The notes: generated by a model from the sequence alone, not told the origin. DNA of 64,000 bases from Geobacter sp. (GCA_003574885.1 PJFC01000001.1:434001-498000); one strand, 5' to 3'; positions 33,801 through 43,859 are shown, numbered from the stretch's first letter. Numbers and translations are program-made.

Positions 33801-34142
33801 CTAGCCGGGGATTTCCCTCTCCAGGTGGGCCAGTTGCTCCTGGGTTTCGTTGAACACGACGCCCAGGTAATAGGACCCGTTCCCGTAGGATTCCTCATGG
33901 ACAACCCGCCCCTGCAGGGAGAGAATGCTTTCCTCCAGGTCGAGTTCCATCTCCATGGAGGAGCCGACGGCGACCTGCTGAAACACTTCAATGCCGACCC
34001 CGTTTTTGCTGATATTCAGAGTTCGCCCGAGGGAAACGGGGGTTTTCTGTTCCTCCCCTTCCCGATTGACATAGGCAATGAAGAAAAGTCTGTTGACGCG
34101 CGGACATTCCCGGTGTTTACCCGATAGTGCGTTCGTATCCAT
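33801..34142 (-). CDS. PilZ-domain protein (candidate c-di-GMP receptor)
   Basis: A 113-residue stand-alone PilZ domain. RVNRLFF near residue 15 and LNISKNGVGIEV (DxSxxG-like, with Asn for Asp) form the nucleotide-binding region; the rest is beta-barrel with YYLGVVF. The imperfect RxxxR and the D-to-N change leave c-di-GMP binding uncertain. It lies immediately upstream of tpx on the same strand and may be cotranscribed. Confidence 0.78.
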   Translation of the reverse strand: MDTNALSGKHRECPRVNRLFFIAYVNREGEEQKTPVSLGRTLNISKNGVGIEVFQQVAVGSSMEMELDLEESILSLQGRVVHEESYGNGSYYLGVVFNETQEQLAHLEREIPG

Positions 34143-34244
34143 GGACGGCTTCCTTTAAATGAGATGTAGTGTCAAGCCAAGTCTAAGTATACCATAACGA
34201 TTGCATCCGCAAACCATGTGGAGGAACTCCGAGGCTCCCACGAC

Positions 34245-34275
34245 AAAAACAGGCCTGCGACGCAGACCTGTTTTT
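34245..34275. terminator. Intrinsic terminator after dfx
   Basis: AAAAACAGG-CTGC and GCAG-CCTGTTTTT arms with one mismatch and a three-base loop; T tracts occur on both strands. It lies 40 bases past the desulfoferrodoxin stop. Confidence 0.85.
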
Positions 34276-34314
34276 GTTCTTGAGAAATTGCCGGGAATCG
34301 GCAATGCCCTGTTG

Positions 34315-34695
34315 TCAGCTCCGGACCGACCACTGGCCGTGTAGATTGCAGTACTCACGGACCACCACGTGATTGGCGCTGATGGGGAACGTTGCCTGTG
34401 GGGCATCTCCCGGCTTGAGCCCCTGACGGTACACCTTACCGTCGGCGATGACTTCGATCCATTCGATGTAATGCTTTTCTTCCATGGGATGGGGAACACT
34501 GCCAACGGTTACCGTGAGGGTGCCGTTCCCCTTTTCCACCACCGGAACATGCTTTTCCTTCGCCGCGTCCACCGTATTTTCGGCCTGCAACGTCATAGGT
34601 TCACCGCAACAGACCAGTTCGCCCCCTCCGGCGTGGAATACCTCGACGATGTTGCCACAGATTGCACACTTGTAGACTTCCAGATTGTTTGCCAT
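34315..34695 (-). CDS. dfx: Desulfoferrodoxin (superoxide reductase)
   Basis: A 126-residue 2Fe-type superoxide reductase. The N-terminal desulforedoxin domain has YKCAICGN (CxxC) and LVCCGEPM (CC), the four cysteines of centre I. The C-terminal domain carries the centre II ligands in EKHVP, HYIEWIE and EYCNLHGQW. It reduces superoxide to peroxide in the cytoplasm, passing the product to peroxidases such as tpx and the ferritin-like protein nearby. GGAGGAGC precedes the ATG. Confidence 0.95.
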   Translation of the reverse strand: MANNLEVYKCAICGNIVEVFHAGGGELVCCGEPMTLQAENTVDAAKEKHVPVVEKGNGTLTVTVGSVPHPMEEKHYIEWIEVIADGKVYRQGLKPGDAPQATFPISANHVVVREYCNLHGQWSVRS

Positions 34696-34775
34696 GAATA
34701 TGCTCCTCCTTGTTATGTATGGCTCATTCGCCGCAGTTGATCAACTCTTTCGTGGACATCCCAACCGGTTACCGG

Positions 34776-35540
34776 TTATCTGAGCCACTGAACAAGGTTA
34801 TCCGCAAGATGACGATTGTCAACATCGAGATACCGGTTCTGAAAAATGGCATCATCACCGAATACCACGTACCGTCCCTGCCCCAGGTTCCCCGCGACGG
34901 CTACGCCGAAGGATTGAACCGCCCGTGCCGGCTTTCCGTCAGCCCCTTTACCCAGATCGACGAAAGCTTTATCTCCGGTTGAAGCGATGATGGCCGCGCG
35001 GGAATCAATGTTGGTCAGCGCCCAGCAGCCATAGACGCTGAAACCGCTGAGGCCGGCCATGGGGGAGTCTCCGGCCAGCCTGGTGATCCGGAAATTGAGC
35101 GGCTCATTTCCGATGACAGACTCCTGTTCCCGGATGACGCCGTTGCTGAAATCAACGCCGATCCGGTGCAGAAGATTCGCCAGGGGAGGGGCGACGTGAA
35201 TCATTGCGGCCAGGCGTCCGCCACGTTGAAGAAACCGGCCGATGGCGGTCACCTCGTCGGCGGTATAGGGGGTAAACGGTCCGGAAAGTACCAGAACATC
35301 GGCTGTTTCCAGCATCCCGTCGGCGAGTGGGCCGTCACACTTCTGTACTTCGAATCCGGCTGTGCGAAACCGTTCGGCAAGACCGGCCAGGTGGAGCGGT
35401 CCGTTTTCACCGATCACGAACCGCTGGCCATGCCCCTCATCGAACAGCACGACCGGCTTTTCGCCGGCCAGACAGACAGCGGCACTCAACAGCATGAAAA
35501 GCGCCACGATCATTCCAACAGCTAACCTGCATCGGTTCAT
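34776..35540 (-). CDS. Exported DUF4350-like protein
   Basis: A 254-residue secreted protein: signal peptide (residues 1-25, ending AAVCLAG), then a Rossmann-like domain starting PVVLFDEGHGQRFVIGENGP, with VLVLSGPFTPYTADEVTAIGRFLQRGGRLA, the DUF4350/GATase-like strand-loop pattern. The C-terminus has GQGRYVVFGDDAIFQN. It may bind a small ligand in the periplasm; no enzyme activity is assigned. The start has GGAGAAA upstream. Confidence 0.7.
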   Translation of the reverse strand: MNRCRLAVGMIVALFMLLSAAVCLAGEKPVVLFDEGHGQRFVIGENGPLHLAGLAERFRTAGFEVQKCDGPLADGMLETADVLVLSGPFTPYTADEVTAIGRFLQRGGRLAAMIHVAPPLANLLHRIGVDFSNGVIREQESVIGNEPLNFRITRLAGDSPMAGLSGFSVYGCWALTNIDSRAAIIASTGDKAFVDLGKGADGKPARAVQSFGVAVAGNLGQGRYVVFGDDAIFQNRYLDVDNRHLADNLVQWLR

Positions 35541-35735
35541 CAGTTTCTCCTTTCCGACAGGTTAATGCCGGCGGCAATAAAAGACATAAAAGGTCTTGTT
35601 TGGTGTATATCACCATGTCGAAGCAGATGCAACTGTTTTTTTGCGGATTTATTGCGTCAGGTTCCGGCAGGGTGCCCGTCGCAATACTCCCATCTGGGAA
35701 AAGCAGCCTGTCGATGACCCAACGGTGGTTTACTG

Positions 35736-35765
35736 TTGACAGAACGGGCTGTAACAATGTAATAG
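35736..35765 (+). promoter_or_regulatory. Sigma-70-like promoter of the c7 cytochrome gene
   Basis: A consensus TTGACA (35736-35741) and TAATAG (35760-35765) with 18-base spacing, about 65 bases before the ATG at 35832. The rest of 35541-35735 shows no gene. Confidence 0.5.
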
Positions 35766-35831
35766 AAGGGAACTTGCGGGGGCTGATGCGATTCTGTCGC
35801 CCGGCAGCCCGGACGGGAAGGAAATTGTCAT

Positions 35832-36095
35832 ATGAGAGAGCTGCTGGGAGCCATTGTCATTCTGCTGGCTGTTGCCTTTGGGGCTGAAGCCATAAATCTC
35901 AAGGCATACAACGGCAACGTGGATTTCGATCACATGGGGCACCGGAAGAAATTCGGCTGTTCCGACTGCCATGAAGGTCCCCCCCGTTATATTGAGAGGA
36001 CCAAGGATTCCGCCCATAAGCTTTGCCTTGGCTGCCATAAAAAAATGGGAGCCGGGCCGGTAGTTCACTGCAGCGACTGTCACAAGCCAGCCTGA
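35832..36095 (+). CDS. Periplasmic triheme c7-type cytochrome
   Basis: An 87-residue protein with a signal peptide (residues 1-20) and three CxxCH haem sites (CSDCH, CLGCH, CSDCH) in c7 spacing. The distal histidines probably come from VDFDHMGHRKK and DSAHKLC. Small c7 cytochromes of Geobacteraceae carry electrons across the periplasm. It is shorter between haems than PpcA and ends HKPA. It has its own promoter and is isolated from other cytochrome genes. Confidence 0.88.
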   Translation: MRELLGAIVILLAVAFGAEAINLKAYNGNVDFDHMGHRKKFGCSDCHEGPPRYIERTKDSAHKLCLGCHKKMGAGPVVHCSDCHKPA

Positions 36096-36134
36096 AACAA
36101 GACCGAATTAACCTCTAACCTGTCGTTTTCCCGC

Positions 36135-36192
36135 GGTATGTTCCTGACGATGCGGCTGCCGGCAGCCGGTTGGTGTTAGCCGGGAACATACC
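36135..36192. other. Nested inverted repeat downstream of the 42-residue gene
   Basis: Outer arms GGTATGTTCC (36135-36144) and GGAACATACC (36183-36192) enclose a perfect 16-base palindrome (CGGCTGCC and its complement, 36153-36168). There is no T tract. It may be a transcript-end structure for the small minus-strand gene or a protein-binding site. Confidence 0.5.
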
Positions 36193-36202
36193 CCCCCGGC
36201 TC

Positions 36203-36331
36203 CTAACCGACCCTTACCCATTTGCTTGCATCCCGGTATTTTAGTATCCGGCCCGCTGCTATCATCTCACGTAGTAACTGTTCCTTTACTACGTCGTATA
36301 TCCTGTCCTGTTTCTGCACCAGTATTCCCAT
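36203..36331 (-). CDS. Very small basic helical protein (42 residues)
   Basis: Recovered by direct reading of the minus strand. The ATG at 36331 is preceded by GGAAGGGGAAAGATA. The product starts MGILVQKQDRIYDVV and ends YRDASKWVRVG; most of it can form an amphipathic helix, with a basic end. Codon choice is consistent with a real gene, but no family is recognised. The remaining 36332-36786 shows no supported gene. Confidence 0.5.
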   Translation of the reverse strand: MGILVQKQDRIYDVVKEQLLREMIAAGRILKYRDASKWVRVG

Positions 36332-36786
36332 TATCTTTCCCCTTCCACTGCACATTTTTCCGTTGCGTCACGGTTAATTCAAATTAATGCAGCGACTGTG
36401 CCAGTATTATAAAATTCTTATACATGTTTTGTAACCCACTAGGATGATTTCCAAAAAGAGGATCGACATCGATGGGGGGGAGACGTTCGCACTCTTCATC
36501 TGTATGGAAAAAATATGCAGATAGGGAGACGCAGGGTATAGGGGTACGCAACGCCGTCAGGATAACTGTCCTGTAATTCCAGCAGGTTAGCGATGCGCAA
36601 AGGAAAAGAGGGGAGACCGGCGCGCTCCACATTTTGTATGAGATATTTATACAGTGAATAATTATGTTGTCCGGCATTGGGGTGACGGAAAGAACTCCGG
36701 AGGAGACGGTTGACAAGGAGGCGCTCCAGCTTGTATGCTCACGTAATGTCTGAACAAATTTTACCCGATGAACGAGGTTTTCTGCC

Positions 36787-38001
36787 ATGACCGACAACGA
36801 CAAGCCAGTGAACGAAGAAAGCGGCGACGAAGAGAGTTTCGCCGACCTGCTCGCCAGTAGTTTCGCCGCAACTCCCCGCCTGGCGCCGGGAGATAAGGTG
36901 GAAGCGAAAATCCTCAAGATTTCCGGAGAGTGGATATTCCTTGATACCGGCCGCAAGGGGGAAGGGGTTATCGAGCGGAAGGAGTTTCTTGATGGAGAGG
37001 GGAACCTGACCGTCCGGGAAGGAGAGATGGTCACCGCCTGGTTCCTCTCCTCCCACCATAATGAAATGCGGTTCACCACCAAGGTTGGCGGAGGGGCGGC
37101 CGGCAATGCCCAGCTGGAGGATGCATGGCGCAGCGGCATCCCCGTGGAAGGGCGGGTGGAAAAGGAGATCAAGGGTGGCTTCGAGGTGAAGGTCGGTGGT
37201 TCGGTCCGCGCCTTTTGCCCCTATTCACAGATGGGGTTGAAGCGGATTGCCGATCCGGCCGCATACGTGGGGCAGCAACTCTCATTCAGAATCACCGAAT
37301 ATGGGGAAAAGGGGCGCAATATCGTTCTTTCCCACCGGGCCGTACTTGAAGAGCAGCAGCAGCAGGAAAAGGAGAAGCTCAAAGATACGCTTCAGCCAGG
37401 CCAGCTCGTCACCGGTACCGTAACCTCCCTGCGGGACTTCGGCGCCTTCGTCGACATCGGCGGTGTGGAGGGGCTCATCCCCATGGCCGAGGTCGGGTGG
37501 GGACGGGTGACCGATATCCGGGACGCCCTCAGCGAGGGGCAGCAGGTGCAAGTGGTCATCAAGCAGCTCGACTGGGATAACAACCGCATTTCCCTGAGCC
37601 TGCGGGAGACCCTGGCCGACCCGTGGGAAAAAGCGGTGATGACCTATCCTGAAGGCTCCTTCCATACCGGCCGGGTGGCACGCCTGGCCCAGTTCGGCGC
37701 CTTCGTCACCCTCGGCGAAGGAATCGACGGCCTCATTCACATCTCCCGTCTCGGTTCGGGAAAACGGATCAATCATCCGCGGGAGGTGCTCAAGGAGGGT
37801 GAGGAGGTAGAGGTCAAGGTAGAGAGTGTGGATCGGGACAACCGCCGCATCTCCCTCGCCCTGGCCGGAGTGGCCCGGGCCGCCGACGAGGAGGAGGCAA
37901 GCCTCGCCTCGTTCAGGAAAAGCGCCGTGGAGAGCTCGGCCCAGTCCCTTGGCTCGTTGGGTGAGCTCCTGAAGGCCAGGCTGGAAAAGGGAAAGAAATA
38001 A
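36787..38001 (+). CDS. Multi-S1-domain RNA-binding protein (RpsA-like)
   Basis: A 404-residue protein with an acidic N-terminus and four S1 domains (about 30-100, 115-185, 200-275 and 285-360). The third and fourth are closest to ribosomal protein S1, with [24 protein letters not shown] and [24 protein letters not shown]. It is shorter than S1 (six domains) and probably an accessory RNA-binding factor. greB starts three bases after its stop, so transcription and translation are linked. Confidence 0.85.
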   Translation: MTDNDKPVNEESGDEESFADLLASSFAATPRLAPGDKVEAKILKISGEWIFLDTGRKGEGVIERKEFLDGEGNLTVREGEMVTAWFLSSHHNEMRFTTKVGGGAAGNAQLEDAWRSGIPVEGRVEKEIKGGFEVKVGGSVRAFCPYSQMGLKRIADPAAYVGQQLSFRITEYGEKGRNIVLSHRAVLEEQQQQEKEKLKDTLQPGQLVTGTVTSLRDFGAFVDIGGVEGLIPMAEVGWGRVTDIRDALSEGQQVQVVIKQLDWDNNRISLSLRETLADPWEKAVMTYPEGSFHTGRVARLAQFGAFVTLGEGIDGLIHISRLGSGKRINHPREVLKEGEEVEVKVESVDRDNRRISLALAGVARAADEEEASLASFRKSAVESSAQSLGSLGELLKARLEKGKK

Positions 38002-38004
38002 CAG

Positions 38005-38520
38005 ATGGAGAAGGAACCGGCATCAAAGGCGTCCCGGGCTGATTATATCACCCCCGACGGGGCGAAGCGCCTGCGGGAAGAGCTGGACTGGCTCTGGAAA
38101 GTGGAGCGCCCCAAGGTGACCCAGGGGGTGTCCGATGCTGCCGCCGAGGGTGACCGCTCGGAGAATGCCGAATACATCTATGGCAAGAAGCGCCTTCGGG
38201 AGATCGACCGCCGCATCCGCTTCCTTACCGGCCGGCTCGACCTCCTGACCGTGGTCACGTCACCTCCCACAAGCACCGACCGGGTTTATTTCGGCGCCTG
38301 GGTGCGACTGGAGGACGAGGCGGGGGAGGAGCGGGTCTACCGCATTGTCGGCCCGGACGAGTCGGACGCCGCCCAGGGGTGGATAAGTCTCGATGCCCCC
38401 ATGGGGAGGGCGCTGCTGGGTAAACGGGAGGGGGACGAGGTGACGGTCCGTCGTCCAGCAGGGGATGCCACCTTTACCATCCTGGAGGTCGGCTACCAGC
38501 CGCTTTCCAGCGATCAATAA
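38005..38520 (+). CDS. greB: Transcription elongation factor GreB
   Basis: A 171-residue Gre factor. The N-terminal coiled coil (ITPDGAKRLREELDWLWKVERP, then AAAEGDRSENAEYIYGKKRLREIDRRIRFL) has the acidic DRSEN tip that coordinates catalytic Mg in the RNA polymerase channel. YGKKRLREIDRRIRFL marks GreB rather than GreA. The C-terminal FKBP-like domain is complete. It rescues backtracked RNA polymerase. It forms an operon with the S1-domain gene. Confidence 0.92.
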   Translation: MEKEPASKASRADYITPDGAKRLREELDWLWKVERPKVTQGVSDAAAEGDRSENAEYIYGKKRLREIDRRIRFLTGRLDLLTVVTSPPTSTDRVYFGAWVRLEDEAGEERVYRIVGPDESDAAQGWISLDAPMGRALLGKREGDEVTVRRPAGDATFTILEVGYQPLSSDQ

Positions 38521-38655
38521 CTAAACCCCGAAACAGCAATTGCACGCGGAAATAGCGGATAACATGATAAAGGCGGATAAACCCAGAGTTTAGATTTAAC
38601 TCGAAAGGTTGGCCGAAGTTTTAGCCTGAATCTGCTGGTATCCTTCGATAAGAAC

Positions 38656-38688
38656 AAAAAAAGCCGCTGGCGACAGCGGCTTTTTCTT
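38656..38688. terminator. Bidirectional intrinsic terminator
   Basis: GCCGCT-GGCGAC-AGCGGC with A tract before and T tract after. It lies between greB and the convergent Lys-rich gene. Confidence 0.9.
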
Positions 38689-38714
38689 ATGGTGAGTGAT
38701 GGAACGGCAAACCG

Positions 38715-39107
38715 TTACTTCATCTCTTTGATATCCTTGAGGTCCTGTTTCCCCTGCTCCTTAACCCCTTTCACTGCCTTGGTCGTATCTTCTTTCTTTT
38801 TCTTCAGGCCAGCCTTTTTTTCGTCCATTTTCTTTTTCCGTGCGGCGGCTTTTTCGTCCGACTTTTTCTTCTTCTCCTGCAGTTCAGCCTCTTTTTTCTT
38901 GGCCTTTTCGGTCACTGCAGATTCCTTGCTGGCGGCCTTTCCCTTGAGCTCTCCCTCTTTACTCACCGCCTTTTCCTTCATCTCGTCATGCTTTTTCATG
39001 AGGTCGGTGGTGGGTGCATACACCTTTGCTGGCTCGGTGGCGAAGGCAAGGCCGGCAAAAGCGGTCGCAGTAAGGGTTGTGGCAAGAACGGTCAACAGTT
39101 TTTTCAT
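38715..39107 (-). CDS. Exported Lys/Glu-rich helical protein
   Basis: A 130-residue protein with a Sec signal peptide (residues 1-23, cleavage near AFATE). The mature part is about half Lys plus Glu/Ala, arranged as one long charged helix or coiled coil (residues 35-130). Low complexity blocks family assignment; histone-H1-like and LEA-like proteins look similar. AGGTATT lies before the ATG. The function is unknown. Confidence 0.72.
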   Translation of the reverse strand: MKKLLTVLATTLTATAFAGLAFATEPAKVYAPTTDLMKKHDEMKEKAVSKEGELKGKAASKESAVTEKAKKKEAELQEKKKKSDEKAAARKKKMDEKKAGLKKKKEDTTKAVKGVKEQGKQDLKDIKEMK

Positions 39108-39332
39108 GTAATACCTCCAATGGAATGAGTTTGAGAGAGTCTAGCACGGAATTTGGCAGGTCGCAACACGGTCCATCCGGACGGGTTGCCGGACGCCGTC
39201 ACTGCTTGCCTGTTGTTCCGCCCTCTGTTATACCTGTATCTGGACATGACAGTGGACGCAGACCGGGCGGTTTTGCTCCGGCACGACCGATGTTGAGTCT
39301 GACCTTGCACATACACCTTACCAGGAGTCGCT

Positions 39333-42300
39333 ATGATTACCCCTTATTTCGATCCGTCAGGGCAGTTTCCCGTCGAACGGGACGCCTGCGCCATTATCTG
39401 TTACGTCAACAAGGAGGTCCGGCCGACCCACGGCAACGTGCAACGGACCATCGAGGCCCTCATCAAGATGGGGCACCGGGCGGGCGAAATCAACGGCGAG
39501 GGTGACGGCTGCGGCATCCTTACGGACATTCCGCGCCTCATCTGGCGAGAGATTCTTGCCGAGAACGGCATCGCCCCGGAACTGGCAGAGAGTCCGGGCT
39601 TTGCTGTAGGGCATCTTCTCATTCCCCGCGAGGAGCTTGCTGCGATACCTGACTTGCACGTCGAGATTCGTGGATGCTGCCGAGCGGCCGGCGTTGAACT
39701 GCTTGTGGAGCGTGACGGCCTGGTGCGAAATGAGGTCCTTTCTGTCAGGGCAAAGGCCGGTGAGCCGCTCTTCCGGCAGATCGCGCTTCTCTGCCCGGAC
39801 TCAGCCACGGCGCCGCGACTGCTGTATGACCTCCAGGTCGAACTGGAAGGGCGGTTTCCGGTTCACGTGGCATCGCTCTCCACCTCAGTCGCCGCCTACA
39901 AGGTCCATGGTGCACCGGAGATCCTCTCCCGCTACTATCCGGAACTGAAACGGCGGGATTTTCTTTCCGCTGCTACCATCGGCCACAGCCGCTACTCGAC
40001 CAATACCCTTCCTACCGTCCTCCGTGCCCAGCCCTTTTCGCTGCTCGGCCATAACGGCGAAATCAATACCATTGCCCGGCTGCGGGAAGAGGCCCGGATG
40101 ATGGGGATCGATCTCACCAGCGACGGCAGCGACTCCCAGGACCTGAACCGGACCCTGGAAGGACTCATGTTTGGCTCTGGTCTTACTCTGTTCGAGGCGA
40201 TGGAGATGGTTTTCCCTCCCATCTTCAGCCAGATGGAGCAACTCCCTCCCGATCTCAAGTCCATGTACGGCTGGATGCGCCGGTATCTCAAGGCCTCCGC
40301 CCAGGGGCCGGCCGCCATCATCGCCCGCCACCGCGACCTCTGCGTCTTCAGTGTCGATGCCATGGGGCTCAGGCCCCTCTGGTTCGGGGAGACCGAAAAG
40401 GAGTTGTTCGCCTCCTCCGAGCTGGGGGTGGTCCCTCACGAAGAGATCAACTCCGATCCGAAGCCCCTGGCACCGGGAGAGAAGATCGGCCTCAGGCTTG
40501 CCTCCGGCAAACGGGTCCAGGTACTGGAGCATCAGGAGCTCCGAAGCGAGGTCTACCAGCAGTTCCGCCGTCGAACCAACCTGAACGCACACGCTGCTGC
40601 TGTCGTCAGCGGTGCTGAATTATCCTCTCTTCCCCGCGAAGGGAAAGGGTACAGCACCGCCCGCTTCCTCCGCGACAATTTTCTCTCTGCTCTGGCCTGG
40701 AAAAGTACCGATCTGCAGAACCTGCGGGACATGGCTCGCACCGGCCAGGACCCCATCGCGTCCCTTGGGTATGATGGTCCGCTGGCCGCCCTCTCCAACA
40801 TGCGTCAGAACCTCTCCGACTACTTCAAGGAGCAGGTGGCGGTGGTTACCAATCCGGCCATCGACAGGGAGCGGGAGGCCGAACACTTTTCCACCAGGGT
40901 TTACCTTGGACCACGTCCCAACCTGCGAGGGAAAGCGGAGCGGGGTCTCTCCCTCGAGGTGCCGCTCCTTACCGGTGGCCGATCGGGAGAAGAACTTCCG
41001 GTTGATCGGGATGCGGCCCGAGAATTCGGGACCTGCACGCTGGAGGCGATTGCCGGTTATTTCGGACCCCGTGGCAGCCGAACGCTCCCCTGTATGCTGA
41101 AACGGGGCGAGACCATCGGCCAGGCCGCTGACCGGCTTGCCGAAGAGGCGATTGCGGCTGCCAAAAGGGGAGTTCGCCTGCTCGTGCTGGACGATACGGC
41201 TATCTTCACGCCTGGTCGCGATTTCCTCGATCCCTACCTGGCGGTAGCGGCTCTCCACAAGAGGCTGAAGGAAGAGATCCTCCCCGACGGCAGCAGCCTG
41301 CGGCGAAAGGTTTCACTGGTGGTTCGTTCCGGAGCGCTCCGCAACCTCCACGATCTCATTTTTGCCCTTGGTATGGGCGCCGATGCACTCTGTCCCTATC
41401 TCATGTGGGAGCTGGCTGCAGAAGTGGAGAGCGGGATCCATAACCTGCTCTCTGTCCTTGCCAAGGGGCTGGAAAAGGTGATCTCTACCATGGGGACCCA
41501 CGAGATCGGCGGCTATGGAAAGTACTTTGCCTCCATCGGCCTCTGCCGGCACCTGGCGGAAATATTCGAGACCCCGAATTTCTGTGGTTCGGGGGAGGGG
41601 GGGCTTACCCTGGCCCGGCTGGAACAGGAGAGCCGGAGCCGCACGGCGGTGGCCAGGAGTCGGGAGAAGCAGCCGGCTCAGGTACAGTTCCGTCTCTATC
41701 CCCGGATCTGGAAGATGGTGGGTGCCGTGGCCAAGATGGATGAGAGCTATGCCGAACTCTCCCGGCTCATCCAGCAGCTTGAGGCGGAGAACCCCCTGGC
41801 GGTCCGTCACCTCATCGACCTCTGCTACCCTGAAGAGCTCTCTGTCGATCCGGAGGAGGTGGATACGGGAATCGGCAGCCACAGCCTCCCTATCCTCTTC
41901 TCAGCCATGAGCTTCGGCTCCCAGGGCGAGACGCCGTTCCGTATCTACGCCGAGGCGGCGCGCCGCCTGAACATCATCTGCATGAACGGCGAAGGGGGCG
42001 AGATTGCCGACATGCTCGGCGCCTACCGGCACAACCGTGGCCAGCAGATCGCTTCCGGACGCTTCGGCGTCTCCATGGAGTTCCTCAATTCGGTGGATTT
42101 CCTGGAAATCAAGGTGGGGCAGGGGGCCAAACCGGGTGAGGGGGGACATCTCCCCGGTTTCAAGGTGACCGAGAAAATTGCCGCCGCCCGCCACGCTACA
42201 CCGGGAGTTGCCCTCATCTCACCTTCCAACAACCATGATATCTATTCCATCGAGGACCTGGCCCAGATCATTGAAGAACTCCGCACCGCCAATCCCAAGG

Positions 42301-43859
42301 CCCGCATCTCGGTGAAAGTGCCGTCAGTTGCGGGGATCGGCACTATCGCCCTCGGCATCGCCAAAGCGGGGGCGGACATTATCACGATCAGCGGTTATGA
42401 CGGGGGGACCGGTGCGGCGCGCAAGCACGCCATCAAATTCGTCGGCTTCCCTGCTGAAATTGGGGTGCGTGAGGCCCACCGAGCCCTTACCGAGGCGGGG
42501 ATGCGCCACAAGGTGGAAATATGGGCCGACGGCGGCGCCCGTACCGGCCGCGACGTGCTCAAGCTGATGCTCCTGGGGGCCAACCGGGTCGGCTTCGGCA
42601 CCATGGCCATGATCATCATCGGCTGCACCGCCTGCCGCGGTTGTCACCTCGGGACCTGCCACGTGGGGATCGCCACCCAGATCGAGACAGTGGATGAAGC
42701 GGAAAAACGGGGTTTGAAACGGTTCGTGCCGCGGGTGCTGGAAAACGGGGTCATCTATGAAACCACATTCTTCCGGGGAATGGCGCGGGAAATCCGCATC
42801 CTCACCGCCAGGCTTGGCTTCAAACGGACCCAGGACCTGGTGGGACGTGCCGATCTACTGGTCCAGACACGGGGACTCGATCGCATCGACCTGGCTGAAC
42901 TCCTTGCCCCTGTTACGGCAGGAACCTCCAGCCCAGTGGAAGCCAAGGTGCGGATCATCCGGAAGCCCCTCAACTACCTCACCTCTCTCGTTTCCAATCT
43001 GGTGACCGACGCCTTTGATGCCGGCGAAGAGCGGGTCCGTTACGAGGACAACAACGCCACCAGTTCCGATCGCGCCATCGGCACCCATCTTGCCGGTGCC
43101 CTGGTCCGTGGCCTGGAAGAGGGGCGCTTCGGCAGCAGCAACAGCGCTCTTCTTCACTTCAATCGCGACGCCATCCCCGGGAATGGCCTGGCGGCCTTCA
43201 ACATTCCCCGCATCAACATTCGTGTCGAGGGGGGAGCCCAGGACGGGGTCGGTAAATCTGCCCGGGGTGGCAAAATCGTCATTCTCAAAGGGGAGAACCG
43301 CAACGGCCAGCGGGTGGGTGGCTCGGTGGGTAAAGGGCTCGCCTACGGCGCCCAGGGGGGGACCTTCATTATCCAAGGGGACGCCGACAGCAGGGCCGGT
43401 ATCCGCCTCTCCGGAGCGGACGTGGTGATTGGCGGACGGCTCAGGGGGCCGCGCAACGACGTTGCCGGCAATCTTGCCGGACAGGCTAACATCAAGGGGT
43501 TCGCCTTCGAATACATGACCGCCGGCCGTGCGGTGGTGCTGGGAGACCCGGGGCCATGGCTCTGTTCCGGCATGACCGGCGGCACTGTATACTGTCACCT
43601 GGACGAAGAGTTGGGAATGACCCGCGACGCGATCCGGCGCCGGCTTGCCCGGGGGGCATCGGTGGAGATCCGCGATCTTGAGGAAGGTGATATCGCCCAG
43701 ATCGAGGAATTGCTTCTAGTCTACCACCGGGAACTCATTCACGCTCACCAGGAGGATGAGGCTGACTGGGTGGAGAGCGCCATCGCCCGGTGTCGAAGCC
43801 GCTTCGTGAAGATCGTGCCGGTAGCCGGCGATGTACCTCCCCGGCTGATAACTGAGTAA
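39333..43859 (+). CDS. gltB: Glutamate synthase large subunit (GltB)
   Basis: A 1508-residue glutamate synthase alpha subunit, full length. The N-terminal class-II glutamine amidotransferase domain opens near Cys18 (RDACAIICYVN), which should become the nucleophile after propeptide removal. The central and FMN domains include IGHSRYSTNT and ISGYDGGTGAARKH, and the 3Fe-4S site is GCTACRGCHLGTCHVG (near residue 1100). A C-terminal GXGXG beta-helix ends the protein. It makes glutamate from 2-oxoglutarate and glutamine. No gltD reductase gene is adjacent. CAGGAG precedes the ATG. Confidence 0.95.
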   Translation: MITPYFDPSGQFPVERDACAIICYVNKEVRPTHGNVQRTIEALIKMGHRAGEINGEGDGCGILTDIPRLIWREILAENGIAPELAESPGFAVGHLLIPREELAAIPDLHVEIRGCCRAAGVELLVERDGLVRNEVLSVRAKAGEPLFRQIALLCPDSATAPRLLYDLQVELEGRFPVHVASLSTSVAAYKVHGAPEILSRYYPELKRRDFLSAATIGHSRYSTNTLPTVLRAQPFSLLGHNGEINTIARLREEARMMGIDLTSDGSDSQDLNRTLEGLMFGSGLTLFEAMEMVFPPIFSQMEQLPPDLKSMYGWMRRYLKASAQGPAAIIARHRDLCVFSVDAMGLRPLWFGETEKELFASSELGVVPHEEINSDPKPLAPGEKIGLRLASGKRVQVLEHQELRSEVYQQFRRRTNLNAHAAAVVSGAELSSLPREGKGYSTARFLRDNFLSALAWKSTDLQNLRDMARTGQDPIASLGYDGPLAALSNMRQNLSDYFKEQVAVVTNPAIDREREAEHFSTRVYLGPRPNLRGKAERGLSLEVPLLTGGRSGEELPVDRDAAREFGTCTLEAIAGYFGPRGSRTLPCMLKRGETIGQAADRLAEEAIAAAKRGVRLLVLDDTAIFTPGRDFLDPYLAVAALHKRLKEEILPDGSSLRRKVSLVVRSGALRNLHDLIFALGMGADALCPYLMWELAAEVESGIHNLLSVLAKGLEKVISTMGTHEIGGYGKYFASIGLCRHLAEIFETPNFCGSGEGGLTLARLEQESRSRTAVARSREKQPAQVQFRLYPRIWKMVGAVAKMDESYAELSRLIQQLEAENPLAVRHLIDLCYPEELSVDPEEVDTGIGSHSLPILFSAMSFGSQGETPFRIYAEAARRLNIICMNGEGGEIADMLGAYRHNRGQQIASGRFGVSMEFLNSVDFLEIKVGQGAKPGEGGHLPGFKVTEKIAAARHATPGVALISPSNNHDIYSIEDLAQIIEELRTANPKARISVKVPSVAGIGTIALGIAKAGADIITISGYDGGTGAARKHAIKFVGFPAEIGVREAHRALTEAGMRHKVEIWADGGARTGRDVLKLMLLGANRVGFGTMAMIIIGCTACRGCHLGTCHVGIATQIETVDEAEKRGLKRFVPRVLENGVIYETTFFRGMAREIRILTARLGFKRTQDLVGRADLLVQTRGLDRIDLAELLAPVTAGTSSPVEAKVRIIRKPLNYLTSLVSNLVTDAFDAGEERVRYEDNNATSSDRAIGTHLAGALVRGLEEGRFGSSNSALLHFNRDAIPGNGLAAFNIPRINIRVEGGAQDGVGKSARGGKIVILKGENRNGQRVGGSVGKGLAYGAQGGTFIIQGDADSRAGIRLSGADVVIGGRLRGPRNDVAGNLAGQANIKGFAFEYMTAGRAVVLGDPGPWLCSGMTGGTVYCHLDEELGMTRDAIRRRLARGASVEIRDLEEGDIAQIEELLLVYHRELIHAHQEDEADWVESAIARCRSRFVKIVPVAGDVPPRLITE

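Noticed and set aside
34710-34982. 90-codon plus-strand frame near dfx
   Set aside because: Mostly antisense to the exported DUF4350-like gene; no ribosome site or family match.
36384-37172. 262-codon minus-strand frame over the start of the S1-domain gene
   Set aside because: Its first half is antisense to a well-supported gene and the rest has no recognisable features.
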